A stretch of DNA of 64,000 nt from Bryobacteraceae bacterium. Lineage in GTDB: Bacteria > Acidobacteriota > Terriglobia > Bryobacterales > Bryobacteraceae. Below are positions 32,872 through 41,643 of the stretch, one piece after another (positions within the stretch are counted from its first letter, which is position 1; each line of letters starts with the position of its first letter). The position numbers were made by a program, and so were the translations under genes. The notes beneath the pieces are model-generated. The model had not been told where the DNA came from, did no database searches, and saw only the letters and a program-made list of their open reading frames with translations. Location of the stretch: the NCBI GenBank assembly GCA_041394945.1, contig JAWKHH010000003.1, forward strand, positions 744,001 through 808,000, given 5' to 3'.

Positions 32872-33823
32872 TGTCGGTCACGGGAACTGCACGGTCCTTG
32901 TAGACAGGTCGGGTGTCTTCCTCTTCGATGCAGGTCCCAGTGATCAAGTGATGACGTTCCTCGAGCGCCACCTGGAGGACCACGGTGACCAGGTTCGGGT
33001 ACGCGCCCTATTCCTCTCGCACTGTCATTTCGATCACAACGCTCGGGCGAGAGTGATGAGTCTGGTTGCGCAATTCAATATTGAATACGTCGGGATGCCC
33101 GCCTTCCACAACAAGAGCCGAAAGTTCCGCGCCATGATGAGGGATTTGTCCAGGTGGAAGAAGGCGGGATTCCAGTTGAACACGGTGTTGCACTGCGACT
33201 CCAAGATCCCCCAGCCGAAGGAGACTCTGATCGAAGTCCTCGGCCCCGGCGCCCGCACTGCCGGACAGACCTCCCAACTCAACGATCACGACCGCTGTGC
33301 CGTGTTTCGAATCAGCACCCGCAAGCCGCGCCAGCCGATCGCCCTCATTGGTGGCGACATCAGCGCCCGAGGCTGGTCGGAAATCCCACCCGCCGAGCGG
33401 CAACGCGAAGTCCCCCTGCTGATCTATCCCCATCACGGCGGACGGCAGGGCACAGACGACACCCGCCAGACCGCGGCCCAGTACTCGGCGGATCTGCGGC
33501 CCAAGCACGTGTTCTTCAGTATCGGCTCGGGCAAGAAAGAGTTCCCGCACTGGGAAACGATTGCCGGACTCCGCAGCCAAGACCCACAGATTCAGATCCA
33601 CTGTTCGGGTATCAACCGCCACTGCTGCCCCGAAATTGACACCAGACTCAGATCTTGCTGCTATCCCCAGGAAGGCAACTTCGAGTTCTACTTCCCCGGC
33701 TCTGCAATGACTGAAGGGGAGTTCAGGAAGCACTTCAGCGAGCATCGCGATGAAGTAGACAAGTTGAAGAACACCGCCATGTGCCGGGGCAACGAGCCCC
33801 CGCCCGCCAAATCACGCAAGTAG
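32837..33823 (+). CDS. ComEC/Rec2-type metallo-beta-lactamase-fold hydrolase
   Basis: The product has 328 residues. It opens with the ComEC-like strand LIALNVGHGNCTVLV. The metal motif HxHxDH is SHCHFDHN (His62, His64, Asp66, His67), followed by later metal and active-site segments LIGGDIS and YPHHGGRQG and the SIGSGKKEFPHWETI block. All expected ligands are present, so it should be an active di-metal hydrolase, most likely a phosphodiesterase or nuclease. It is soluble, unlike the multi-membrane-span competence protein ComEC. The C terminus has a Cys/His-rich patch (SGINRHCCPEID, then RLRSCC) that could bind another metal. It is coupled to the upstream unknown gene and its 3' end overlaps the convergent DUF1501 gene by 12 bases. 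Confidence 0.87.
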   Translation: MDADQARLIALNVGHGNCTVLVDRSGVFLFDAGPSDQVMTFLERHLEDHGDQVRVRALFLSHCHFDHNARARVMSLVAQFNIEYVGMPAFHNKSRKFRAMMRDLSRWKKAGFQLNTVLHCDSKIPQPKETLIEVLGPGARTAGQTSQLNDHDRCAVFRISTRKPRQPIALIGGDISARGWSEIPPAERQREVPLLIYPHHGGRQGTDDTRQTAAQYSADLRPKHVFFSIGSGKKEFPHWETIAGLRSQDPQIQIHCSGINRHCCPEIDTRLRSCCYPQEGNFEFYFPGSAMTEGEFRKHFSEHRDEVDKLKNTAMCRGNEPPPAKSRK

Positions 33824-35197
33824 CGGCTCGATCACGTGCCCATGCACGTCCGTCAACCGCCGCCGGATCCCGTTGTGATAATAAGTCAGCTTCTCGTGAT
33901 CCAGCCCCAATAAGTGCAGCACCGTCGCGTGGAAATCGTAAATCGTCGCCACGTTCTCCACCGATCGCCGTCCGAAATCGTCCGTCGCCCCGTACGACGC
34001 TCCGCCCTTCACGCCCGCCCCCAACATCCACACCGTGAACGCCTCCGGGTTGTGATCCCGCCCCAGCGTCCCCTGCTGATGCGTCGGCATCCGCCCGAAC
34101 TCCGTCGTCCACAGCACCAGCGTATCTTCGAGCATCCCCAGCGCCTTCAAATCCCGAATCAAACCCGCCGTCGGCTTGTCGAGAATCGGACAGTGCCGCT
34201 CGTAATCGTCCTTGAGAGTCTTATGCGCATCCCAGTTGAGCAGTCCGTCCACGCCCGACGCCCGCGACGCGCAGAACAACTGCACGTACCGCACGCCCCG
34301 CTGCGCCAGCCGGCGCGCCAGTATCGCGTTGCGCGCATAGGCAGCCAGCAGCGGGTTCGGATCGTCCGCCCCGTACAACTCCCGCGTCGCCCGCGACTCC
34401 CGCGAGAGATCCGCCGCCTCCGGAGCAGAAAGCTGCATCCGCGCCGCAAGCTGATACGCCGCGATCCGCGCCCGCAACTCCGCGTCCCCCGGATGCGCCT
34501 CCGCATGCCTCGCGTTCAGCCGCCCCAAGTACGCCCGCGACGCTTCGTCCGCTCCCGCGCTCACCGCCGCCGGCCGCGCCAGATTCCGAATAGGCTCCGA
34601 CGCGTTGAACACCACCGCCTGGTGCTCGCCCGGCAGAAATCCGCTCGTCCAGTTCGACGGCCCCGATGGCGGAATCCCCCGGATATCCGGAATCGCCACG
34701 TAGGCCGGCAGGTTCTCGTTCTCCGATCCAAGCGCATAGCTTACCCACGACCCCACCGCCGGAAACCCGTCGAAGATAAATCCCGTATTCATCTGCACGC
34801 AAGCCGGACCATGCGTGTTCGAACGCGCCGTCATCGAATGCACGAACGCCATCTCGCCCGCCAGCTCTCCCAGCCGCGGCAGCAGCTCCATAATCGGCTT
34901 GCCCGTCTCCCGGTTCGGCACGAACTTCCAAGGCGAACCGAGCAGGTTCCCGTTCGGCCCCTGAAACGTAACTTCCTTCTCCCCACCCGGCATCGGCTCG
35001 CCGGACCGCCGTTGCAGCTCCGGCTTGTAGTCCCACGTATCCACGTGCGAAACCCCACCCGGGCAAAAGATCTGAATCACCCGTTTCGCCTTCGCCCCGA
35101 AATGCGGCTTCTGCGCGCCGCTTGCCAGGTCCGCCAGCGCCATCGCCGCCAGCCCGCCCGGAAACGTCCCCAGCCAGTCGCGCCTGCTAATGGACAT
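33812..35197 (-). CDS. DUF1501 domain-containing exported protein
   Basis: The product has 461 residues with a Tat leader (SISRRDWLGTFPGGLAAMAL). Typical DUF1501 motifs are present: VIQIFCPGGVSHVDTWDYKP, the LPRLGELAGEMAFVHSM segment, GVRYVQLFCASRASGVDGLL and LVLWTTEFGRMPTHQ. The fold is related to alkaline phosphatase/sulfatase-type enzymes, with candidate metal ligands in the first and last blocks, but no activity is established. The family almost always pairs with DUF1549/DUF1553 cytochrome-type proteins. Here that partner is the upstream gene, overlapping by 11 bases. Seen mostly in Planctomycetota, Verrucomicrobiota and Acidobacteriota. Confidence 0.93.
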   Translation of the reverse strand: MSISRRDWLGTFPGGLAAMALADLASGAQKPHFGAKAKRVIQIFCPGGVSHVDTWDYKPELQRRSGEPMPGGEKEVTFQGPNGNLLGSPWKFVPNRETGKPIMELLPRLGELAGEMAFVHSMTARSNTHGPACVQMNTGFIFDGFPAVGSWVSYALGSENENLPAYVAIPDIRGIPPSGPSNWTSGFLPGEHQAVVFNASEPIRNLARPAAVSAGADEASRAYLGRLNARHAEAHPGDAELRARIAAYQLAARMQLSAPEAADLSRESRATRELYGADDPNPLLAAYARNAILARRLAQRGVRYVQLFCASRASGVDGLLNWDAHKTLKDDYERHCPILDKPTAGLIRDLKALGMLEDTLVLWTTEFGRMPTHQQGTLGRDHNPEAFTVWMLGAGVKGGASYGATDDFGRRSVENVATIYDFHATVLHLLGLDHEKLTYYHNGIRRRLTDVHGHVIEPLLA

Positions 35198-37895
35198 AAG
35201 CGAACTCGCTCGAGTTGAATATCACGCGCGCGAACAGTTCCAGCGAATTCCGTTCGATGAACGTCGCCGCCTCCGCCCGCTCCTCCGCCGTCGCCTCGCG
35301 CCCGTACGCCAGCCGCCACGCCAGGTCCACCTGCCCCGCCCGGTCCGCCGCTTCCGCCCGCAGGCGCTCGGCGAAATACCGCGACTGGTCAATCAGGAAC
35401 GGTGCGTTTAGAAGACTCAGCGCCTGCAGCGCCGTCGTCGTCGTCGTGCGCTTCGGCTCCGGCAGCGCCGAATCCGGACAGTCGTGCACCGAGAGCATAT
35501 CGTCTTTCACCGATCGCGCCCACTGATGATACACCGCCCGGCGATAAGTCTCCGGCCCCGGCTCATCCAGCGGATAGTAAGTCGCCACGTTATCCACCGT
35601 GTACCGATACAACCGGAATCCCGCGCCGCCCATCTTCAGATCGAGCTTCCCCGAAACCGCCAGCACCGCGTCACGCAAAGCCTCGGCATCCAGCCGCCGC
35701 GGCGGATACCGCCAAAGCAGCCGCGCGTCCGTATCGGCCTCCGCCGCCGCCGGCTGATTCGCCGACGACTGCCGCCAGGCCGCCGACAACATGATCTCCC
35801 GATGCAGCGCCTTCAACCGCCACCCGTTCTCAACCAGCCGCGACGCCAGGTAATCCAGCAGTTCCGGATGGGTCGGCCGCTCGCCGTTGTAACCGAAATC
35901 CGAGGGCGTCCCCACCATCCCGCGCCCGAAATGGTAATGCCACACCCGGTTCGCCAGCACCCGCGCCGCCAGCGCATTCCGGTCGTCCGTAATCCACTCG
36001 GCGAACGCCCGCCGCCGCACCGCCTCCGGAGCGCTCGCCTCCAACTCGAACGCCGGTAGCAGGCGGTCGAGCGTCGACGGACTCCCCGGCTTCATCACCG
36101 CGCCCGGCGTCATCGGATTCCCGCGCGTATGCAGCCGCATCGGCTCTTCCGGCTCGGCGAAGATACCCGAATAGTAAGCCGGAAGCTTCGGGACCCGCGC
36201 CATCTCCCGCTCCAGCCGCGACCGATCCTCGAGCAACTTCCTATACTCCGGCCGGACCATCCCGATCAGAAAATCGCGCTGCTCGGCCTCCCCATACGGC
36301 AGCCGGTCCTCGGAATCCGCCACGCGCTCCCATCGCGCGCCATCCACCGAAACCTCAACCCGGTACCCCGTCACCACCTGACTCAAGAACCGCCCCTGAA
36401 ACGCCCCATTCCGGTCCCGCGACCACTGCACCCGGTCCACCCGCTCCAACCCGCCCAAATCGATCGTGATCTCACCCGCGTTCCCCTCGCCCGAAATCCA
36501 GTGCCGGTCGAACTTGCCGTCGGTGAGCAATTCAGGGCCATAGAACGCCTTCGCATCGTCCATCGTCGTCCGCGAAACCCGCGCCGACGCCTTTTTCCCC
36601 AGCGCCACGTTCCGCCCGCCCGCGAACACCTCCACTTCATCGAGCGCCGGCGTTGACCGCCGCCACACGCCCGTAATCGCGAGCCGCACGAACCGCGCCT
36701 CCCGCGCCGCGAACGTCTCCGCCGTCAGCTTCGAATCCACCGCCGGACGCAGCCCCGCCGTCAGTTCCGCCCGCCGCCCCTCGATCTCCGGCTCCGCCTC
36801 CTCGGCCAGCGCGGCGATGCGCGCCTTCACCCCCTCCAGCCGCTCCCGCAGCGGACGTAGTGCCGCCTCCCGCGCCGCGCGCTCGGCCGCGCTGGCCACC
36901 TCCCGCTCCCCGTGATTCACCCCATCGAACACCGCCGCCAGCCGATAGTAGTCGGCCTGCCGGATCGGGTCGAACTTATGATCGTGGCACCGCGCGCACC
37001 CGATCGTCAGCCCCAGAAATCCCGCTCCGGACGCAATCACGATATCGTCGAGATCGTTCGCCCGCTTCTGCTTCTCCCCGTCGATGTTCTGAATCTTCAC
37101 CGTGTCGTGCGGGCCCGCCACCAGAAACCCCGTCGCCGCCTCCACCGCCGCATCCCCCGGAGCCACCGTGTCGCCCGCAAGCTGTTCCAGCACCATCCGC
37201 GAATACGGCATGTCCTCGTTGAATGCGCGAATCACCCAATCCCGGTACGGCCACGCCCGGTCGCGCAAATGATTCTGCTCGTACCCGTTGGACTCGCCGA
37301 ACCGCACCACGTCCAGCCAGTGCCGCCCCCACCGTTCCCCGTAGTGCGGCGATTCGAGCAGCCGGTCGATGAGCCGCTCGAACGCCCCCGGCGCGCCGTC
37401 GGCAAGGAACGCATTCACCTCTTCCGGTGTCGGCGGCAGCCCCGTCAGGTCGAACGTCGCCCGCCGGATGAGTGTCCGCCGGTCCGCCTCCGCGTTCATC
37501 GCGATACCCCTCTTCCCCAGCGCCGCCCGCACGAATCCATCGATCGAATCGTCCGCCGCCCTCTTCCGCAGCGGCTGTAGCGACCACCACGACGCCCCCG
37601 CCCGCTTCGGCGCCGCCACCAGCGCATCGTCCCAAGGCGCGCCCGCCGCCACCCACCGCCGCAGCTCGTCCACCTCGCCGGCCGGTAGCTTCCCACCCGG
37701 CGGCATCTCGCCCTTCTCCACCCGCTCGAGCAGACGCGCCGGATCGGCGGGCCGCGCGCTCAAAACAAGATTGCCTGCCTTTGTTTCCGCGTTATGACAC
37801 CCCGCGCATCTCCGGTTAAGGATCGCTTGCGGCTCCGCGCTCCCAACCCCGCCGAAAAACGGCACACACAAACAGAAAAAAGCGAATCTATGCAT
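35187..37895 (-). CDS. PSD1/DUF1549/DUF1553 protein with cytochrome c and discoidin-like domains
   Basis: The product has 902 residues with a leader (about residues 1-20). A planctomycete-type cytochrome c domain (RRCAGCHNAE, residues 29-38) with the GEMPPGGKLP loop is followed by DUF1549 (RRATFDLTGLPPTPEEVNAF, then YGERWGRHWLDVVRF). A second haem site (CARCHDHKFDP) lies near residue 300, then a coiled coil, and a discoidin/F5-8C-like domain (about 395-535, FAAREARFVRLAITGVWRR, then VDRVQWSRDRNG). DUF1553 closes the protein (LANRVWHYHFGRGMVGTPSD). Partnered with DUF1501 in one operon. The arrangement suggests an exported redox complex with a carbohydrate-binding module; substrate unknown. Confidence 0.93.
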   Translation of the reverse strand: MHRFAFFCLCVPFFGGVGSAEPQAILNRRCAGCHNAETKAGNLVLSARPADPARLLERVEKGEMPPGGKLPAGEVDELRRWVAAGAPWDDALVAAPKRAGASWWSLQPLRKRAADDSIDGFVRAALGKRGIAMNAEADRRTLIRRATFDLTGLPPTPEEVNAFLADGAPGAFERLIDRLLESPHYGERWGRHWLDVVRFGESNGYEQNHLRDRAWPYRDWVIRAFNEDMPYSRMVLEQLAGDTVAPGDAAVEAATGFLVAGPHDTVKIQNIDGEKQKRANDLDDIVIASGAGFLGLTIGCARCHDHKFDPIRQADYYRLAAVFDGVNHGEREVASAAERAAREAALRPLRERLEGVKARIAALAEEAEPEIEGRRAELTAGLRPAVDSKLTAETFAAREARFVRLAITGVWRRSTPALDEVEVFAGGRNVALGKKASARVSRTTMDDAKAFYGPELLTDGKFDRHWISGEGNAGEITIDLGGLERVDRVQWSRDRNGAFQGRFLSQVVTGYRVEVSVDGARWERVADSEDRLPYGEAEQRDFLIGMVRPEYRKLLEDRSRLEREMARVPKLPAYYSGIFAEPEEPMRLHTRGNPMTPGAVMKPGSPSTLDRLLPAFELEASAPEAVRRRAFAEWITDDRNALAARVLANRVWHYHFGRGMVGTPSDFGYNGERPTHPELLDYLASRLVENGWRLKALHREIMLSAAWRQSSANQPAAAEADTDARLLWRYPPRRLDAEALRDAVLAVSGKLDLKMGGAGFRLYRYTVDNVATYYPLDEPGPETYRRAVYHQWARSVKDDMLSVHDCPDSALPEPKRTTTTTALQALSLLNAPFLIDQSRYFAERLRAEAADRAGQVDLAWRLAYGREATAEERAEAATFIERNSLELFARVIFNSSEFAYVH

Positions 37896-37983
37896 CGCGG
37901 CGTGTCACACTCCGGGTCGAAACTTCACTTACTCCATTGAGGCGCATGCGTCTCGCGGATCCCACGACAGGAGTCTCACGACC

Positions 37984-39183
37984 ATGAAGCAAAAGCATAT
38001 CATTCTCCGTTCGGTCGGGCCGTTGTCCGGAAGCACGGAAGGTTTTCTCGGAGGAATGCCCGGCGCGAGAACCGCCGATGTCGCGCCCGGCGCCCTGGCC
38101 GTCGAGGTGGACGAAATCGATCGGCGTAACGTCGGCGCCGTCGCCCGCCATCGCGACGTGGTGGCCATCGCCCCCGCCATGCCCATGAAGCTGGTGAAGC
38201 CCGTGGAAGTCTCGCCCTCGCCCAAACCCAAGGCGGCAACCGTGGCCTGGGGTGTCGAAGCTGTCCATGCCGACACCAGCCCCTTCACCGGCGACGGCGT
38301 CGTCGTCGCCGTGCTCGATACCGGCATCGCCAAAAACCACGACGCGTTCAAAGGGCTCACCATCGTCGAAAAGGACTTTACCGGCGAAGGCAACGGCGAT
38401 CAGCACGGCCATGGCACCCACTGCGCCGGCACCATCCTCGGCCGCGATACGGCCAACACGCGCATCGGCGTCGCCCGCGGCGTGAAGAAGGCGCTCATCG
38501 GCAAGGTGCTCGGCAACCAGGGCGGCGGCAGCGACGGCATCGTCAGCGCCATGAACTGGGCCGTCGAAAACGGAGCCAACGTCATCTCCATGTCGCTCGG
38601 CATCGACTTCCCCGGCTTCGTCAAGGAACTCACCACCACCAACGGACTGCCCACCGAACTCGCCACCTCCCTCGCCCTCGAAGGCTACCGCCTCAACGTC
38701 CAGTTGTTCGCCAGCGTCGCCGCCTCCATCCGCGCGCTCGCCCAGTTCCACCAGCCCTGTCTCATAGTGGTCGCTGCCGGTAACGAAAGCCAGCGCGACG
38801 TCAATCCCGATTTCGAAATCGCCGTCGCGCCACCCGCCGTCGCCGAAGGCAACATCAGCGTCGCCGCCCTCGGCCAGAGCGCCGGCGGACTCACCGTCGC
38901 CACCTTCTCCAACACCGGCGCCATCGTCTCCGGACCCGGCGTCAAGATCGTCTCCGCCGACCGCAAATCCAACACCGGCCTCGTCCAGATGAGCGGAACC
39001 AGCATGGCAACGCCCCATGTCGCCGGAGTCGCCGCCCTCTGGGGCGAGAAACTGAAAGCCGACGGCCAGTTCAATCTCTCCGCCTGGAACTCACGCCTCA
39101 TCGCCAGTTCCGTTACCTCCGTGCTGCAGTCGCCCTTTGACCCCACCGACGTCGGCTCCGGACTCGTCCAAGCGCCGCAGTAG
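37984..39183 (+). CDS. Subtilisin-like (S8) serine protease without export signal
   Basis: The product has 399 residues from an ATG preceded by caggag. Residues about 1-80 resemble a pro-region (VDEIDRRNVGAVARHRDVVA), as in inhibitor I9-type propeptides. The catalytic triad is complete: Asp in VAVLDTGIAKN (about residue 112), His in DQHGHGTHCAGTILG (about 142), and Ser in MSGTSMATPHVAGVAA (about 341), with the oxyanion Asn in VVAAGNES. There is no signal peptide, so the enzyme may act inside the cell. The next genes downstream are a small unknown protein and a broken HEPN gene. A shared role is possible but unproven; a stem-loop (39186-39210) separates them. Confidence 0.92.
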   Translation: MKQKHIILRSVGPLSGSTEGFLGGMPGARTADVAPGALAVEVDEIDRRNVGAVARHRDVVAIAPAMPMKLVKPVEVSPSPKPKAATVAWGVEAVHADTSPFTGDGVVVAVLDTGIAKNHDAFKGLTIVEKDFTGEGNGDQHGHGTHCAGTILGRDTANTRIGVARGVKKALIGKVLGNQGGGSDGIVSAMNWAVENGANVISMSLGIDFPGFVKELTTTNGLPTELATSLALEGYRLNVQLFASVAASIRALAQFHQPCLIVVAAGNESQRDVNPDFEIAVAPPAVAEGNISVAALGQSAGGLTVATFSNTGAIVSGPGVKIVSADRKSNTGLVQMSGTSMATPHVAGVAALWGEKLKADGQFNLSAWNSRLIASSVTSVLQSPFDPTDVGSGLVQAPQ

Positions 39184-39227
39184 GCCTGGAGCCAACCCGG
39201 CGGGCTCCGGCGCGGAATAATAGAGAC

Positions 39228-39545
39228 GTGGCTACAGTCACCAGCGGCTATGCGCACCAGGAACGTATCGCTCAAGGTGTCGCGAATGCTACTACTGCGC
39301 TGGCAGCGGACGTTGCGCGCATCCGTTACGAGTTGGGCGAAGACTGGAGTGGCGGCGGCGCCGTGTTCTTTCGGGTCCTTCTCAAGGATTCTGCCAGCAA
39401 GCGGTCTCATCTGCGCGAGGTTGCACGCCGGGTTGTTTCCAAGATTTCTAGTGAGGTCCAGCCTGGCGAGCTCGGCCTTCAGGCCTATTTCAACTTCCGC
39501 AGCGAGTCCGAACAGGCAAGATTGAACGAAGAGGCGTGGACCTGA
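39228..39545 (+). CDS. Small hypothetical protein preceding a HEPN gene
   Basis: The product has 105 residues from a GTG. It is an alpha/beta protein with a helical start (ERIAQGVANATTALAADVAR), a strand pair (GGAVFFRVLLKDSASK), a basic helix and a second strand (LGLQAYFNFRSESEQAR). The stop lies 7 bases before the HEPN start. The family is not one I can name. Small proteins in this position next to HEPN proteins usually form a toxin-antitoxin-like or nucleotidyltransferase/HEPN-like unit. No nucleotidyltransferase GSxxRG motif is present here. This gene is intact while its partner is broken. Confidence 0.65.
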   Translation: MATVTSGYAHQERIAQGVANATTALAADVARIRYELGEDWSGGGAVFFRVLLKDSASKRSHLREVARRVVSKISSEVQPGELGLQAYFNFRSESEQARLNEEAWT

Positions 39546-39552
39546 TCAGCCC

Positions 39553-40058
39553 ATGGCGTACCCTGAGGATCCGCTGGAGCAGGCGCAGCACCTTACTATG
39601 CGCGAACCCAAGCGGCCCAGGCAAGCCAGCCTTCGACGGGCCGTCTCCAGCGCATACTACGCACTCTTCCATCTCCTCTTTTCGGAAACAGTCAGGAGTT
39701 GGAGACGACCCAGGGAACGCTTTCACCCTCGCCCGAATGTTCGAGCACATGACGATGGGCAAAGTGCATCAAGAAGCGCGACGAACTTCGGGCCTATTTC
39801 AGTACCAAACCTCCTCCACCGGCCGGCCCTGACTATGACCGGAACGACCATCTGTTGAACGTCACCGAAACCTTCGCCGATATGCTCCAACAGCGGCACA
39901 CAGCCGACTATGACGGCTCAAAAGTCTGGAGCCGGACAGAGGTTTGGGAACGAATCGACGCCGTGAAGGAAGCATTCGACAGTTGGGCGGCCATCAGGAA
40001 TCACCACGAGGCCGAGGATTTTCTGGTGACTCTGCTCCTAAAAGATCGGAAGCCGTAA
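39553..40058 (+). pseudogene. HEPN-domain protein gene disrupted by two frameshifts
   Basis: The ATG at 39553 begins a typical HEPN sequence (EPKRPRQASLRRAVSSAYYA, then LFHLLFSE), but the match leaves this frame near 39720. It continues in the next frame as LARMFEHMTMGK, then near 39762 moves to the third frame: KKRDELRAYFSTKPPPP, RHTADYDGSKVWSRTE and EAEDFLVTLLLKDRKP, ending at TAA-type stop 40056-40058. Joined, the three pieces would give one protein of about 165 residues. All three frames are used, so at least two single-base indels are needed. Either the gene is decayed or the assembly has errors here. Confidence 0.78.
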
Positions 40059-40242
40059 ACTTCACCCCCGGACCCCGCCGCGACCCACGCCCGCTACGCT
40101 CACCGGCACGGTCGATCACCACGACCAGGCCCGTGGCGTCGGTAAAAAGAGCACGCGCTTCCGCTGGCGGGAGCTATCAGGGCATTGAATCGCACTCGCC
40201 GATTCCCGCTCATGGCACTATCTTCTCGTTCCGGCCGGTACG

Positions 40243-41592
40243 TCACGCCAACCCCGCAATCCGCTCCCAAACCGCCCGGACGTCCTCCCGCGTCGTCTGG
40301 TGGTTCCCAATCGCGAACCGCAGCACGAACCGCCCGTCGAGCACTGTGTGCGAAAGAAACGCGAACCCGCTCCCATTGATCGCCTCCATCAACGCCCGCC
40401 CCGCCTCATCGCCCCCCCGATGCCGGAAGCACACCAGCGATAACTCCACCGGCGCCGCCACCTCGAACCGAGCATCCGCCTCGATCCACTCCGCCAGCTC
40501 ACGCGCCCAACGGCAATGCGCGTCGATCATCGCCGCCATCCGCTCCCGCCCCCACGCCCGCATCACGAACCACAGCTTCAACGCCCGGAACCGCCGCCCC
40601 AGCGCCACCGCGTAGTCCATCAGGTTCACCGCGCTCGCGTCCTCCGCCGTTCGCAGATACTCCGGAACCAGTGAAAACGTCTCCCGCAGCACCTCCGGCC
40701 GCCGCGTATACAGCACGCTACAATCCACCGGCACATTCATCCACTTGTGCGGATTCACGATCACCGACTGCGCCCGCTCCGCCCCCGCCAACACGCCGCG
40801 GCGCGACTCCACAATCGCCGCCGGGCCCCCGTACGCTCCGTCCACGTGCAGCCACAGCGCATGCCGCTGCGCCACGTCGGCCACCGCCTTCACCGGATCG
40901 ATCGCCGCCACCGCCGTCGTCCCCACCGTCGCCACCACGCAGCACGGCCGCAACTCCGCGACGATGTCGCTCTGCACCGCCTGTTCGAGCGCCGCCGGAT
41001 CCATCCTCCACCGCCCGTCCACCGCCACCTTGCGCACATGCCCGATCCCCAGCGCCGCCGCCGCTTTCTCCACCGACGAATGCGTCTGCCCCGTGCAATA
41101 GAGCACCAGCGAGCTCCGCGAACCGTCCGCCGCGTGGCACGCCGCCGCCAGCGCGTGCATCACCCCCGTCGACGCCGTATCGTGAATCATCCCGAAGTAC
41201 TCATCCGGAAGCCCCAGCCATTCGCGCAACCACCCGCACGTCACCATCTCCAGTTCCGTGGCCGCCGGAGAACTCTTCCATAGCATCCCGTTTACATTGA
41301 GCGCCGCCGACAACATTTCCGCCAGAACCCCCTCCGGCGCGGCGCCCACCGCGAAATAGGCGTGAAACCGCGGATGGTTCCACTGCGTGTTCGCCGGAAC
41401 AATCACCCGCCGGAAGTCCGCGAGGATCGCCTCCATCGTTTCGCCCTTCTCCGGAGCCGAACCAGGCAGGCTCGCCGTCAACTCACCCGGACGCACCTTC
41501 GACAGCACCGGATAGTCGCGGATGCCCTCCATGTATTCGGCGATCCAGTCTACCGTCTCATGGCCATACTTGCGGAATTCCTCGGGAGTCAC
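40243..41592 (-). CDS. PLP-dependent group II decarboxylase (aromatic amino acid decarboxylase-like)
   Basis: The product has 449 residues from a GTG at 41592. It opens with FRKYGHETVDWIAEYMEGI, the start block of aromatic-L-amino-acid decarboxylases. Further motifs are HPRFHAYFAVGAAPEGVLAE, LWLHVDGAYGGPA with the PLP-contacting Asp, and VNPHKWMNVPVDCS with the Schiff-base Lys. The family decarboxylates Tyr, Trp, DOPA, His or Glu to amines. Substrate residues cannot be read with confidence. It stands alone on this strand. The 184 bases between the broken HEPN gene and this stop codon hold nothing I recognise. Confidence 0.92.
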   Translation of the reverse strand: MTPEEFRKYGHETVDWIAEYMEGIRDYPVLSKVRPGELTASLPGSAPEKGETMEAILADFRRVIVPANTQWNHPRFHAYFAVGAAPEGVLAEMLSAALNVNGMLWKSSPAATELEMVTCGWLREWLGLPDEYFGMIHDTASTGVMHALAAACHAADGSRSSLVLYCTGQTHSSVEKAAAALGIGHVRKVAVDGRWRMDPAALEQAVQSDIVAELRPCCVVATVGTTAVAAIDPVKAVADVAQRHALWLHVDGAYGGPAAIVESRRGVLAGAERAQSVIVNPHKWMNVPVDCSVLYTRRPEVLRETFSLVPEYLRTAEDASAVNLMDYAVALGRRFRALKLWFVMRAWGRERMAAMIDAHCRWARELAEWIEADARFEVAAPVELSLVCFRHRGGDEAGRALMEAINGSGFAFLSHTVLDGRFVLRFAIGNHQTTREDVRAVWERIAGLA

Positions 41593-41643
41593 CTTCCAAG
41601 TCTAGCCCGCATATCTCACCGGGTTGGGCTAACGGTCCCCGCC

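Noticed and set aside
32837..33823. Competence protein ComEC
   Set aside because: Only the hydrolase domain is present; there are no membrane helices of the DNA channel.
40059..40242. Short minus-strand frame with a LFTDATGLVVVIDRAG-like run
   Set aside because: Ends in stops on both sides after about 55 codons with no start; likely chance or a fragment too small to call.
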